From contig JAHECR010000010.1 of assembly GCA_024641655.1 (NCBI GenBank), positions 33,353 through 97,352 on the forward strand: DNA of 64,000 nt, in the 5' to 3' direction. A program made the translations under genes and the position numbers. Under the pieces are notes generated by a model that worked only from the letters and a program-made list of their open reading frames with translations, searched no databases and was not told the DNA's origin. Position 1 is the stretch's first letter. Every line of letters begins with the position of its first letter. The stretch comes from Acidimicrobiaceae bacterium (GTDB lineage: Bacteria; Actinomycetota; Acidimicrobiia; Acidimicrobiales; UBA8592). Shown one piece after another: positions 8,921 to 17,891 of this stretch.

Positions 8921-10360
8921 GTGAGCGCCATGCATCGACCGATGCCACCGGTCCCCGGGTCCGAGCGCCGCGCCGCGGCCGCGGTTGCCGATGCCGAGCC
9001 GGTGCCGTACTGGCATGACCGGCTCCGACCACAGGTCGACCGATCACCCGTCGCCGGTTCCGCACACGCTGATCTGGTAGTGGTGGGCGGCGGCTTCACC
9101 GGATTGTGGGCTGCCCTCCTGGCCAAGGAGTCACAGCCGCAGCGCCAGATCGTGGTGCTCGAGGGCGAGCGCATCGCGCACGGTGCGACCGGCCGCAACG
9201 GAGGCTTCATCGACGCCTCGCTGACGCATGGGCTCGAGAACGGAATCCGGCACTGGCCCGGCGAGATCGCGGCGTTGTTGCGCCTGGGCGACGCGTCGTG
9301 GGATGCCCTGATCGACACGATCACGCGCTACGCGATCCCCGCAGCCTTCGAGCCGGTCGGCGCGATCGAGGTGGCGCTGGAACCGTGGCAGGTGGCGAAG
9401 CTCGAACTCAGTGCGCGGCTGCATGAGAACTACGGCCGACACGCCGAGGTGTTGGGTAGGGAGCAGGTGCAACAAGAGGTGGCGTCGGCCACCTACCTCG
9501 CCGGTGTCTGGCACCGGACCGGCCGGGGCCTCGTCGACCCGGTGGGGCTGGCCGACGGTCTGGCTGCCGCGGCCGAGTCGCTAGGGGTCGTGATCCACGA
9601 GCGGTCGCCGGTGTCCGCCATCGAAGTCCACGGTGCCGGGGTGAGGGTCGACACGCCGGACGGTCAGTACTGCACCAACCGGGTCGTGTTGGCCACGAAC
9701 GCGTACCGACCCCCGATAGCAGGGCCGCGTCGGTACGTCGCGCCGGTGTACGACTACGTGCTCGTCACCGAGCCCCTGCGGGCCGATCAGACCGCTGCGC
9801 TGAGGTGGCGGAACCGCCAGGGGGTGAGCGAAGCGGGGAACCAGTTCCACTACTACCGCCTCACGCCGGACAACCGGATCCTCTGGGGTGGCTATGACGC
9901 GCTCTACCACTTCGGCAATCGCGTGGACGAAGCGCTGGCGCAGTGCGACGCCAGCCACCAACGGCTCGCCGGGCGGTTCCTGGAGACGTTCCCCGAGCTC
10001 GATGGCATCCGGTTCACCCATCGGTGGGGCGGCCCGATCGCGACCACCAGTCGGTTCACCGCCGCGTTCGGCACGTCCCACGGGGGGCGGGTTTCGTGGG
10101 CTGCCGGCTACACGGGCCTCGGGGTGGCGGCGAGCCGCTTTGGCGCCCAAGTGGCCCTGGACCTGCTCGAAGGCGACGAGACCGAGCGAACCCGAACGTC
10201 CATGGTGCGTCGCAAGCCGTTCCCGTTTCCCCCCGAGCCCCTGAGGTGGGCGTCGATCGAAATGACCCGGCGAGCGATCGCCGGTGCCGATGCCGACTCC
10301 GGCCGTCGGGGCCCGTGGCTCCGACTCCTCGATCGGCTCGGGGTCGGGTTCGACTCCTGA
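8921..10360 (+). CDS. FAD-dependent amine oxidoreductase (PuuB/DAO-like)
   Basis: 479 residues. The FAD-binding GxGxxG motif is VVVGGGFTGLWAALLA near residue 50, followed by the flavin contact HGATGRNGGF typical of the gamma-glutamylputrescine oxidase/glycine oxidase branch of the DAO superfamily. The C-terminal ATP-free FAD motif (GYTGLGVAASRFGA) is also present. Translation may begin at the GTG at 8921 or the ATG at 8930; the frame is open further upstream but without family-like sequence. Its divergence from a polyamine transporter suggests that it oxidises the imported amine or its gamma-glutamyl derivative. Other secondary amines are possible substrates. Confidence 0.88.
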   Translation: MSAMHRPMPPVPGSERRAAAAVADAEPVPYWHDRLRPQVDRSPVAGSAHADLVVVGGGFTGLWAALLAKESQPQRQIVVLEGERIAHGATGRNGGFIDASLTHGLENGIRHWPGEIAALLRLGDASWDALIDTITRYAIPAAFEPVGAIEVALEPWQVAKLELSARLHENYGRHAEVLGREQVQQEVASATYLAGVWHRTGRGLVDPVGLADGLAAAAESLGVVIHERSPVSAIEVHGAGVRVDTPDGQYCTNRVVLATNAYRPPIAGPRRYVAPVYDYVLVTEPLRADQTAALRWRNRQGVSEAGNQFHYYRLTPDNRILWGGYDALYHFGNRVDEALAQCDASHQRLAGRFLETFPELDGIRFTHRWGGPIATTSRFTAAFGTSHGGRVSWAAGYTGLGVAASRFGAQVALDLLEGDETERTRTSMVRRKPFPFPPEPLRWASIEMTRRAIAGADADSGRRGPWLRLLDRLGVGFDS

Positions 10361-10423
10361 CCGTTCGTCCTGCGACTCGCTCCCGCGCGAGGGCCGGTGG
10401 CGGGGGGGGGTACTGTCCCGGCC

Positions 10424-11179
10424 ATGGACCTTCGGCTCGCAGGCAGGACCGCAATCGTCACCGGGGGCAGCCGCGGCATCGGCAAGGCCATCGCGCTCGT
10501 GCTCGCGAACGAGGGTGTGCGAGTAGGTATCACCGCCCGTGACGAGCCGCGGTTGGGGGCGGCAGCGGCCGAGCTGACTGCGGTCAGCGGTGGCACCGTC
10601 GTGAGCCACGTCGCTGACACGCGCGACGACGCTGCGGTCTCGGCGATGATCGAGGCCCTGGCGCTGGAGCTCGGTGGCGTGGACATCCTCGTCAACGCAG
10701 CAGCGATGCCCGGCGGTGTGGTCGCACCGCCGAAGCTGGCCGACGTGACCGCCTCGGCGTTGTGGACCGAGGTGGACACGAAGGTGATGGGATATCTGCG
10801 CTGTGCGCGTGAGGTCGTGCCCTACATGGCGGCATCGGGATGGGGCCGCATCATCAACGTCAGTGGCCTCGCAGCGCGTCAGACCGGGTCGATCCTCGGC
10901 TCGATCCGCAATGTCTCGGTGGCCGCGATGACCAAGAACCTCGCCGACGAGCTCGGACCGCTGGGTATCAACGTCACCGTCGTGCACCCGGGAGCGACGC
11001 GCACCGAGCGCACGACCGACGAAATGGCGGCCCGCGTGACGAACAACGTCATCGGTCGCGTGGTCGAAGCCGAGGAGGTCGCCCACGTGGTCGCCTTCCT
11101 GGCGTCACCCCTCAGCGCAGCCATCACCGGCGATGCCATCGCCTGCGGTGGCGGGGAGCGTGGCGCGATCCACTACTAA
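10424..11179 (+). CDS. SDR-family protein lacking the catalytic Ser-Tyr-Lys
   Basis: 251 residues with a typical Rossmann start (TGGSRGIGKAIA) and the NAA motif region (DILVNAAAMPGG). The classical catalytic residues are not where expected: the Ser position in IINVSG appears to be Gly148, and the YxxxK position reads GSIRN (Gly159 and Asn163). The rest of the fold, including TKNLADELGP and the VVHPG loop, is intact, so this is a divergent family member and not a decayed gene. It may bind a nucleotide without classical dehydrogenase chemistry, or use other residues. It lies 63 bases after the amine oxidase gene. Confidence 0.9.
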   Translation: MDLRLAGRTAIVTGGSRGIGKAIALVLANEGVRVGITARDEPRLGAAAAELTAVSGGTVVSHVADTRDDAAVSAMIEALALELGGVDILVNAAAMPGGVVAPPKLADVTASALWTEVDTKVMGYLRCAREVVPYMAASGWGRIINVSGLAARQTGSILGSIRNVSVAAMTKNLADELGPLGINVTVVHPGATRTERTTDEMAARVTNNVIGRVVEAEEVAHVVAFLASPLSAAITGDAIACGGGERGAIHY

Positions 11180-11194
11180 GGCACCGACCGGCGT

Positions 11195-11977
11195 TCAGCC
11201 GACGTCGAGCAGGACCGTGCCGTCGATCGAGCCCTGGGCCGATCCCTTCAGATAGGTCGCTCGGATCGTGAGCTCGTACGAACCGGTGCCGGCGGCCGAG
11301 GGATCGACGTAGAAGCGGACCACGTCGGTCTCGCCGTCCTCCAGCACCGCATCGCCCGAGAGGCTCGTGTAGGTCGTCTGGGGGTACTCGATCGACAGGC
11401 CGGCAGCGTCGGTGACCTGTACCCGGAAGTCCGACAGCGAAGGCGCCGTGCCCGAATAGGCCACGTCGACCCAACCACCCTCGATGGAGACCTTGGACTC
11501 GTCGCTGACCTGCACCACGTCGTCGCCTCGGTAGGTCGCGACGTTGAGCTTCAGGTCGAACGACTCGCGGATAGCGCCGTCGTTGTAGGTGGCGGTGACC
11601 TTGAGCTCGTACTTCTTGGACGCGTCGTAGGGCACCGAGATCTGGATGGCCGTGTAGTCGGTCTCGCCTTCTTCGATGCGGTAGCCGTTGTAGGGCCCGC
11701 TGTGATCGCCGGTGTTGCTCGGGTAGCCGATGCCGATGCCATCTTTCGGGGCCACCGTCACGTGCAGGTCGTCGACGGCGCCGCCCTTGGCGGTCCAGTC
11801 GAGCAGGATCCACGCGGTGTCTCCAGCGGTGACCGCTGCGGTGCCATTGCTGCGGAGCTTCAGCTCGCCCTTGTCGGCAGCGGCGGCCGGAGAGGCGAGC
11901 GCGAGCAAGGCGCCCACGAGCGCGATCAGCGCGACGATCGCGCGGGGGACGGAACGGGGGACAGAGGCTGGTTGCAT
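11195..11977 (-). CDS. Secreted protein with two Ig-like beta domains
   Basis: 260 residues. A basic N-terminus and long hydrophobic segment end in SPAAAADKG, a clear signal peptidase I site. The mature protein has two similar halves of about 110 residues, each with a VxAGDTAWILLDW- or VSIEGGWVDVAYSG-type opening and a closing stretch ending in YELxIxATY. This suggests tandem immunoglobulin-like beta-sandwich domains. No enzyme motif is seen. An extracellular structural or binding role is likely. It converges with the SDR gene, the stops being 15 bases apart. Confidence 0.8.
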   Translation of the reverse strand: MQPASVPRSVPRAIVALIALVGALLALASPAAAADKGELKLRSNGTAAVTAGDTAWILLDWTAKGGAVDDLHVTVAPKDGIGIGYPSNTGDHSGPYNGYRIEEGETDYTAIQISVPYDASKKYELKVTATYNDGAIRESFDLKLNVATYRGDDVVQVSDESKVSIEGGWVDVAYSGTAPSLSDFRVQVTDAAGLSIEYPQTTYTSLSGDAVLEDGETDVVRFYVDPSAAGTGSYELTIRATYLKGSAQGSIDGTVLLDVG

Positions 11978-12115
11978 GGGGCCCCATCGGCGCGCACGTG
12001 AGGAGCTTGAAGGGCGATTCGTTCGTTGACCCGCAACGGTGCGTATGGCCGGGGTGGGACCGTATCGGCCTGAGCGACGGTGCCCAGACCGCGTGATCGT
12101 CGCGAGGACGACGGC

Positions 12116-12460
12116 CTACTCGATCGGGGATCCGGAGACGCCCTCGGCATTGCCGGGGCACTCCGTCACGTAGGTCTGCTCCACCAGCGTACGCAGCTCC
12201 GACGAGTCCTCGAGTTCGCCGACGAACTCGTCGTAGCCATCACGGGTCAGGCCGGTGTCCACCAGGCGCTGATCGAGCCTGGTCTGCAGCGTGTCGAGGT
12301 CCGCGTACGCGAACCGCTGGGCATGGCACTGCCACGATCCTTCGAAGGCGGCATAGGAGCGTTGCGTGTCGTCGATCCCGGCCGGCGAACACGCAGCGAA
12401 GCTGACCATGGTGAACGTGAGCGGGAACGCGAGGAACAGGGAGAGCGCGCGTCGGGACAT
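12116..12460 (-). CDS. Small putative lipoprotein
   Basis: 114 residues. The N-terminus (MSRRALSLFLAFPLTF) leads to a lipobox-like SFAAC, so the protein is probably lipid-anchored outside the membrane. The short mature domain is acidic with two further cysteines (WQCHAQRF and TECPGN) that could form a disulfide. No family was recognised. The start at 12460 was chosen because it begins directly before the signal sequence; the frame continues upstream to 12568 with unlikely composition. Confidence 0.7.
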   Translation of the reverse strand: MSRRALSLFLAFPLTFTMVSFAACSPAGIDDTQRSYAAFEGSWQCHAQRFAYADLDTLQTRLDQRLVDTGLTRDGYDEFVGELEDSSELRTLVEQTYVTECPGNAEGVSGSPIE

Positions 12461-12540
12461 GCGAAGCCATCGGCGCACCCGCGATCGATGTGAGTGTTCC
12501 TTGCAGCGGGAGGTCGCGACTCCCGAAGGGCAGCTGCAGG

Positions 12541-12936
12541 TCACGCCTCCCGAAGGCGCGCGATCCACACGTCGGCCAGGCGGTCACGTTCGGTCTGCCA
12601 GCAGGCCTCCGGGTCGTCGAGCGCGCGGCCTCGCTCGGACGCGAGGCGGAACCAGCCGGCCCCGGGCCGACCCGTGTCGGCCCGCACCACCACTGCGGTG
12701 AGCAGGCCCCGCCCGGCTTCGTCCTCGGTCTCGGCGAGGGCCCGCAGGACGGGAACCAGGTCGCCGGCCCATCCGAGCCGGGAGCGGATGGTCGCGTAGG
12801 TGACGGTGGTGTGCTCGGCGGCGTGCTCGGACAACAGGGCGCGCAGGACCTCCATCGCCTCGTGGGCGCGCTCGCCGTCTCCGCGGCCGTCGCCCGGCTC
12901 GTCGCCGGCGGTGTGGAGGTCCGACACATCCCGCAC
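12541..12936 (-). CDS. Conserved hypothetical protein
   Basis: 131 residues from a GTG. The central part (VTYATIRSRLGW, GRGLLTAVVVRADTGRPG, GWFRLASERGR) resembles a small uncharacterised family of soluble actinobacterial proteins that I recognise only as hypothetical. No catalytic motif, signal peptide or membrane segment. The larger open frame extending to 13674 runs antisense through the PT-rich surface gene and is not supported. Function unknown. Confidence 0.68.
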   Translation of the reverse strand: MRDVSDLHTAGDEPGDGRGDGERAHEAMEVLRALLSEHAAEHTTVTYATIRSRLGWAGDLVPVLRALAETEDEAGRGLLTAVVVRADTGRPGAGWFRLASERGRALDDPEACWQTERDRLADVWIARLREA

Positions 12937-13068
12937 GGTAGCGATGCTTCGGTCGGTCCGAACAAACGGGAAGAGCCCGTCATTCGTGGGTCTTTCGGCC
13001 CTATGGTTCAGCTTGTACCTGTGGCTCAGATCATGGGTGGCTGTTGGGCGATGGCCAGAGGAGGAACG

Positions 13069-13563
13069 ATGCGGGCGCGATCGATTCGTTTGGGTGGCGT
13101 GGGTCTGGTGTTGGCGGGCACGTTCTTGGTGTCCATGGCCTCGTTGAGTCCAGCCGGCGCCGGGGGAGGAACGCATTCGACGCCGACCCCCACTGCGTCG
13201 GAGACCCCCATCTGCACGCCGACGCCGACACCGACGGAGACCCCGACCCCTACCGGTGAGGTCCTGCCGACGGAGACCCCCACGGCGACGCCGACCGCGA
13301 CTCCCACCGAGACCGTGACGGAGACCCCGACGGGCGAGGTCACTCCGACCGAGGAGGCGCTGACCCCCACGCCGACGCCAACCGGTGTCGTGGCCGCGGC
13401 GGGCGAAGTCGCCACCCCGACGGCGACCCCGCAGGTGCTCGGTGTTCAGGTCCAGAACGGCCAGTTGGCGCAAACCGGTGGCACGCAGCCTCTCCTGGGA
13501 ATCGTCGGGCTCGCCCTTGTCGGGGCGGGCGCACTGCTGGTCGCGAGCCCCAAGCGTCGCTGA
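13069..13563 (+). CDS. Thr/Pro-rich surface protein with LAXTG sorting signal
   Basis: 164 residues. A strong ribosome-binding site (GAGGAGG) precedes the ATG. The sequence comprises a signal peptide ending near SPAGAGGG, about 85 residues of TPTP/TETPT repeats, and a C-terminal sorting signal: LAQTGG, a hydrophobic helix (LLGIVGLALVGAGALLVA) and a basic tail SPKRR. LAXTG is the substrate motif of class E sortases in high-GC Gram-positives. It is probably covalently attached to the cell wall as a short stalk-like protein. No sortase gene is in the window. Confidence 0.85.
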   Translation: MRARSIRLGGVGLVLAGTFLVSMASLSPAGAGGGTHSTPTPTASETPICTPTPTPTETPTPTGEVLPTETPTATPTATPTETVTETPTGEVTPTEEALTPTPTPTGVVAAAGEVATPTATPQVLGVQVQNGQLAQTGGTQPLLGIVGLALVGAGALLVASPKRR

Positions 13564-13597
13564 CGCCGTCTCGGCACTTCGTCGTCTTGGTCGCCGC

Positions 13598-14806
13598 TCA
13601 GTTGCGCAGCGTCTGACTCCAGGGCAGACCTTTGTCGGGTGCAGGTTCTCGTGGCAGACCGAGGACGCGTTCACCGATGATGTTTCGCTGGATGTCCGAT
13701 GTGCCGCCGGCGATCGAACCCGAGGGGCTGCTCACGAACGCACGCTGCACGGGGTACTCGCCGAGCTCCTGGGTCCGGCCCCCGTCGGAGATCCGCATCT
13801 CGTAGCTGCTGTAGCGCATGCCCTCCGCGCCCAGGAGATCCACGTTCAACGTGGCGATCTTCTTCCCCAACTCGGCCGCGCCGAGCTTGCCGATGGAGCT
13901 CTCGGGACCGGCGTTGCCCTTCTTGCGAGCCTCCGTTGCCCGGATGCTGGTGAGACGACTCGTCTCGGCCTCGATCCAGAGCCGCAGCAGGCGGTCACGT
14001 AGCGCGAGTGCGGCAGGCGACGCCTTGTCCGTCCGATCGATCCAGAGCTGCACCGACGTACCGATCGCGCCCGATCCGCGCGACGGCGGTGCCATGAAGT
14101 TGTACCGCTCGTTGGCCAGGGTCGTCGTCGAGACCTTCCAGCCCTCGCCAACCTCTCCGAGACGTTCCGAGTCCGCGATGCGCGCGTCGTTGATGAACAC
14201 CTCGTTGAACCCAGCGTCTCCGGTCATCTGTCGGAGCGGTTTCACCTCCACGCCGGGCTGGTGCATGTCGAGGACGAAGTACGTGAGCCCGGCGTGCTTG
14301 ACCTGCTCGGGGTCGGTTCGGGCGAGGAGCAGGCCGAAGCGGGCGAGGTGGCCGCGCGTGGTCCACACCTTCTGGCCGTTGACGACCCACTCGTCGCCGT
14401 CGGGCTCTGCCCGGGTGGCCAGCGAGGCCAGGTCCGACCCGGCTCCGGGCTCGCTGAACAGCTGGCACCAGATCTCCTCGCAGGTGAAGATCGGGCGCAG
14501 GTAGCGGCGCCTTTGCTCAGCGCTGCCGTAATGCAGGATTGTCGCCGCGCCCTGCCCGTAGGCAGTGGTGTTGATCATGCGGCCGCTCGGCGCCCCTGCG
14601 GCGCGCAACCGGGCGTCGATGGTCGCCTGCGCCGTGGTCGGCAGCGAGAGGCCACCGCAGCCCGGAGGGAAATGCACCCAGGCCAGTCCTGCGTCGAACT
14701 GCGCCCCGAGGAAGACCTCCATCGGTGTGGTGGCCGGCGGGTGGGACGCAAGCAGCTCATCGGCGAGTTCTTCGAGGTCGTTCGTCGCGTTCTGCTGGTC
14801 GGTCAT
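13598..14806 (-). CDS. Acyl-CoA dehydrogenase family protein
   Basis: 402 residues covering the three acyl-CoA dehydrogenase domains: N-terminal helices, the middle beta domain (CQLFSEPGAGSDLASL, GQKVWTT) and the C-terminal helical domain ending in the FAD contact SGSIAGGTSDIQRNIIGER. These enzymes are FAD-dependent and introduce an alpha-beta double bond in CoA thioesters, passing electrons to ETF. Substrate chain length cannot be read from sequence. It converges with the surface protein gene and no partner genes lie nearby. Its divergent neighbour is a HAD-like gene. Confidence 0.93.
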   Translation of the reverse strand: MTDQQNATNDLEELADELLASHPPATTPMEVFLGAQFDAGLAWVHFPPGCGGLSLPTTAQATIDARLRAAGAPSGRMINTTAYGQGAATILHYGSAEQRRRYLRPIFTCEEIWCQLFSEPGAGSDLASLATRAEPDGDEWVVNGQKVWTTRGHLARFGLLLARTDPEQVKHAGLTYFVLDMHQPGVEVKPLRQMTGDAGFNEVFINDARIADSERLGEVGEGWKVSTTTLANERYNFMAPPSRGSGAIGTSVQLWIDRTDKASPAALALRDRLLRLWIEAETSRLTSIRATEARKKGNAGPESSIGKLGAAELGKKIATLNVDLLGAEGMRYSSYEMRISDGGRTQELGEYPVQRAFVSSPSGSIAGGTSDIQRNIIGERVLGLPREPAPDKGLPWSQTLRN

Positions 14807-14936
14807 CGGATCCCTCTGGTCAGTGGCCCTCGGCGTCGGCGATCGTAGCGGGCGCCACGAGGGCGCTGCCCCCTGAGCCGGCGCTGACGCGGTCGGGTTC
14901 CAAACGCTCGCGTCGGTTGGCTATCTTCGAGGAGTC

Positions 14937-15392
14937 ATGCGGATCTTCTTCGACGTCGACTACACGATCCTCGGTGCCGACTACAGCCTGCGCCCCGGCA
15001 CTCGCGAGACTTTCGCGCGCCTCGTCGACGACGGCCACGAGATCCACGTCTGGTCCGGCGAGGGGCTCCGCCACGCAGTGCTCAAGAACCACGAGCTCGC
15101 GCACTTCGTCACTGGGGTGTACGAGAAGCCGATCCGCGACTATGTGGCCCGCCTCGACGTGCTGGGCGTCGATGTGATTCCCGACTTCGTGATCGACGAC
15201 TACAGCGAGATCGTCACCATCTTCGGTGGTTACTACGTGACCGAGTACTACCGTCACCGCGACGACGACACGGAGATGCACGCCATCTACGAGTGCATCT
15301 CGGAGTGGGTCGCGTCGGGCGCGTCGAGCCACCGCCGGTGGCGGCCGCGCCACGAGGACTTCGACGCGATGCTCGGCAAATCGGCCGACTGA
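14937..15392 (+). CDS. Small HAD-like hydrolase
   Basis: 151 residues. HAD motif I is clear at the N-terminus (FFDVDYTIL, with Asp6, Asp8 and Thr10), motif II is probably VWSGEG, and an acidic motif IV is DFVIDDYSEI. The cap domain is essentially absent, so this is a minimal C0-type HAD protein. A small-molecule phosphatase role is plausible but the substrate is unknown. No signal peptide. The gene stands alone, divergent from the acyl-CoA dehydrogenase. Confidence 0.8.
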   Translation: MRIFFDVDYTILGADYSLRPGTRETFARLVDDGHEIHVWSGEGLRHAVLKNHELAHFVTGVYEKPIRDYVARLDVLGVDVIPDFVIDDYSEIVTIFGGYYVTEYYRHRDDDTEMHAIYECISEWVASGASSHRRWRPRHEDFDAMLGKSAD

Positions 15393-15440
15393 ACACCGGA
15401 CGGGCTTGACTGTGGCCCACGGCTCGCCCACTGTGAGCGC

Positions 15441-15656
15441 ATGTGGGTGTGTTTCTGCCGAACGGTGAACAGCCACACCGTGCAGTCGGCGATCGATGCG
15501 GGGGCGCGCTCTGTGAAGCAGGTCAGTGAGGCCTGTGGAGCCGGGACCGACTGCGGTGGGTGCCGGCGCACGATTCAGGTGATGATCAAGACGACCAGGC
15601 ACAACGGGACCGCGGCCTCGGGCCGCTCCGGGCCGTGGCGAAGGAGCCAACCATGA
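15441..15656 (+). CDS. Bfd-like [2Fe-2S] protein
   Basis: 71 residues. The first half matches the bacterioferritin-associated ferredoxin fold: a CxC pair at the N-terminus (VCFCR) and a second pair spaced CGGC (GAGTDCGGCRR), four cysteines that would bind one [2Fe-2S] cluster. The C-terminal 20 residues are basic and unlike the family. In other bacteria Bfd reduces bacterioferritin to release iron; no bacterioferritin gene lies in this window. Its stop overlaps the next start by 4 bases (ATGA). Confidence 0.85.
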   Translation: MWVCFCRTVNSHTVQSAIDAGARSVKQVSEACGAGTDCGGCRRTIQVMIKTTRHNGTAASGRSGPWRRSQP

Positions 15657-15991
15657 CGATCGAGCGTTCCGACGACGGTGAGCCGGTGCGCTATGTCGTG
15701 ACCTTGATTCACCCTGTCGCGGATTTCGAGCAGTGGAGCGGTGGCGTGCGCGCCCTCGATCGGGTCCTGAGCTCCTACCTCCTATCGCGGGAGGTATATC
15801 AGTCCCTCGATGACCCCAACGAGGTCCTCGTCCACTGTGAGGTGAGCTCGGCCGAGGCGGCGATGGCCTTGCTCGCCGCTGACATCCGCGGCGAGCTCGA
15901 ACAAGCGGGCCTCGACTTCTACCCGCCCGCGTTCGCCGGACGCGAGGTCCTCGAGCTCCGTATCGGTCCGGCGCCGGCGGCAGGCGAGTGA
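15653..15991 (+). CDS. Hypothetical small alpha-beta protein
   Basis: 112 residues. The secondary-structure pattern, with a strand starting RYVVTLIHPVADFEQW, suggests a dimeric alpha-beta barrel like the ABM or cyclase superfamily, but no motif proves it. It is translationally coupled to the Bfd-like gene, so a link to iron or redox balance is possible. Function unknown. Confidence 0.7.
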   Translation: MTIERSDDGEPVRYVVTLIHPVADFEQWSGGVRALDRVLSSYLLSREVYQSLDDPNEVLVHCEVSSAEAAMALLAADIRGELEQAGLDFYPPAFAGREVLELRIGPAPAAGE

Positions 15992-16054
15992 CCCGTCGAC
16001 GCGCCGGCACGACCCGGTAGGGGTCGGCCGAAGCCGGGTCGGAGGAGTCGGCCG

Positions 16055-16079
16055 CAGGACCGAGCCGTCGGCGGTCCTG
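16055..16079 (+). terminator. Hairpin downstream of the Bfd-like operon
   Basis: Perfect 8-base stem CAGGACCG / CGGTCCTG with a 9-base loop, 64 bases after the stop of the preceding gene. No T-run follows, which is common for actinobacterial terminators. The surrounding 253-base gap (15992-16244) otherwise holds no gene I can support. Confidence 0.45.
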
Positions 16080-16244
16080 GCCCGCCCCAGTGGCCGTGTT
16101 CCCCCTCAATTCGAGGCGGCCTCGACCGAAGGACCGAGGTCGACCCCTCGACGGGACATCGGGAGACGACCTTCGCCCCAGGAGCTCCGTCGTGCCGCTG
16201 TCCTCGAATCGCCACTGCCCAGCCAACCCGTTGCGGACGCCGCG

Positions 16245-17813
16245 ATGAACGCCCGGCACACCTTCTTCGGGTTCTCCATGGTGGCTCCCGCCGTGGTCGC
16301 CGCCGCCGGGATCGTCTGGACTCCTGCGTTGCTCGCGCTCGTGGTCGTCCTCCCGATCGTCGTCGTCGGCCTGTATGACGCGTTCCAACCCAGTCACGCG
16401 ATCCTGCGCGCCTATCCGGTGCTCGGGCATGGTCGGTACCTTGCCGAGCGGATCCGCCCCGAGATCCAGCAGTACTTCGTCGAGTCGAACACCAACGGTG
16501 CGCCATTCAGCCGGGCGACGCGAGAGACGGTGTACCAGCGGGCAAAAGGCGAGCGCGACAAGCTTCCCTTCGGCACCCAGCTCGACGTCTACGAGCCGGG
16601 CTACGAGTACCTCGCGCACTCGATGTATCCCAAGCCGGCCCCGGTCAATGCCGACCGGGTCGTCATCGGCGGGCCCTCCTGTACCCAGCCGTACAGCGCT
16701 TCTTTGCTGAACGTGTCGGCGATGAGCTTCGGCTCGCTCAGTGGTCAGGCCGTCCGAGCGCTCTCGAAGGGGGCGGCTGCAGGTGGCTTCGCGATGAACA
16801 CGGGCGAAGGCGGGGTCAGCCCCCACCATCTCTCGGGTGGCGCGGATCTCATCTGGCAGATCGGAACCGGCTATTTCGGGTGCCGGACGGCAACGGGGGA
16901 GTTCGACCCCGACATGTTCGCGAGCCAGGCGGCGCACCCCTCGATCAAAGCGATCGAGATCAAACTCTCCCAAGGCGCGAAGCCCGGCCATGGGGGAATC
17001 CTGCCGGGGGCGAAGGTCACCCCGGAGGTCGCAGCGATCCGCAGGGTGCCTGTCGGTGAGACGGTGATATCACCTGCTTCGCACCGCACGTTCGACTCGG
17101 CGGAAGGGCTGATGTGGTTCGTCGCCAAACTGCGCGAGTTGTCCGGCGGGAAGCCGATCGGGTTCAAGCTCTGTGTCGGTCGCCCCAGTGACGTGGCGGC
17201 CCTCGCCGAGGCAATGGAGCGAACCGGTGTCCGCCCGGACTTCATCACCGTCGACGGAGCCGAGGGCGGCACCGGTGCCGCTCCACCGGAGCTGTCGGAC
17301 TCGGTCGGTATGCCGATGCGTGAGGGCCTGACCCTCGTCCACGACACCCTCCTCGCCTGGGGGATGCGCGACGACGTACGCGTCATCGCCGCGGGCAAGA
17401 TTGCCACCGGCTTCGACATGGTTCGAGCGCTGTCGCTCGGTGCGGACCTGTGCAACTCGGCCCGGGCGATGATGCTCGCGCTCGGCTGTATCCAGGCGCG
17501 CCGCTGTCACACGAACGAGTGCCCCGTCGGGGTGGCCACGCAGGATCCGGCCAGGTCGGTCGCGCTGGTGGTCGACGACAAGGCGCGCCGGGTGCAGCAG
17601 TTCCACCACGAGACGATCGTCAACTTCCTCGAGCTCGTCGGCGCCGCAGGCTGTGGGCATCCGAGCGAGCTCGATCGCGGTCACGTGCATCGTCGCCTCG
17701 ATCGTCTCCGCGTCGCCAGCTACGCCGAGATCTACCCCGGCACGCCCGTCGACTTCCCTCCCGGCCCCGCCGGCCGCGACCACGCGCCGCTCACACCGTC
17801 CTCGCTCAACTGA
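16245..17813 (+). CDS. FMN-binding glutamate synthase-family membrane protein
   Basis: 522 residues. Two N-terminal membrane segments (within the first 45 residues) precede a TIM-barrel domain of the glutamate synthase FMN type: GGPSCTQPY, VSAMSFGSLSG, the glycine-rich TVDGAEGGTGAAPPEL and the Fe-S region RRCHTNECPVGVATQ. Proteins of this type are stand-alone homologues of the GltB FMN domain, not glutamate synthase itself. The reaction is not established; an amine or amino-acid redox role at the membrane is plausible. Confidence 0.9.
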   Translation: MNARHTFFGFSMVAPAVVAAAGIVWTPALLALVVVLPIVVVGLYDAFQPSHAILRAYPVLGHGRYLAERIRPEIQQYFVESNTNGAPFSRATRETVYQRAKGERDKLPFGTQLDVYEPGYEYLAHSMYPKPAPVNADRVVIGGPSCTQPYSASLLNVSAMSFGSLSGQAVRALSKGAAAGGFAMNTGEGGVSPHHLSGGADLIWQIGTGYFGCRTATGEFDPDMFASQAAHPSIKAIEIKLSQGAKPGHGGILPGAKVTPEVAAIRRVPVGETVISPASHRTFDSAEGLMWFVAKLRELSGGKPIGFKLCVGRPSDVAALAEAMERTGVRPDFITVDGAEGGTGAAPPELSDSVGMPMREGLTLVHDTLLAWGMRDDVRVIAAGKIATGFDMVRALSLGADLCNSARAMMLALGCIQARRCHTNECPVGVATQDPARSVALVVDDKARRVQQFHHETIVNFLELVGAAGCGHPSELDRGHVHRRLDRLRVASYAEIYPGTPVDFPPGPAGRDHAPLTPSSLN

Positions 17814-17891
17814 CCTAGACCGATGGCGGCCCCATCGGGGTTGGTCGGCTGCGCACTGGCTGTCCCTGGTGGCGAGGTAGCGTCGGGGGCG

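Noticed and set aside
12541..13674. 377-codon minus-strand extension of the conserved hypothetical gene
   Set aside because: The extra length is antisense to the PT-rich surface gene; only the first-reported 131 codons resemble a protein family.
14820..16991. 723-codon minus-strand frame
   Set aside because: Runs through the HAD-like, Bfd-like and FMN genes on the other strand and shows no motif.
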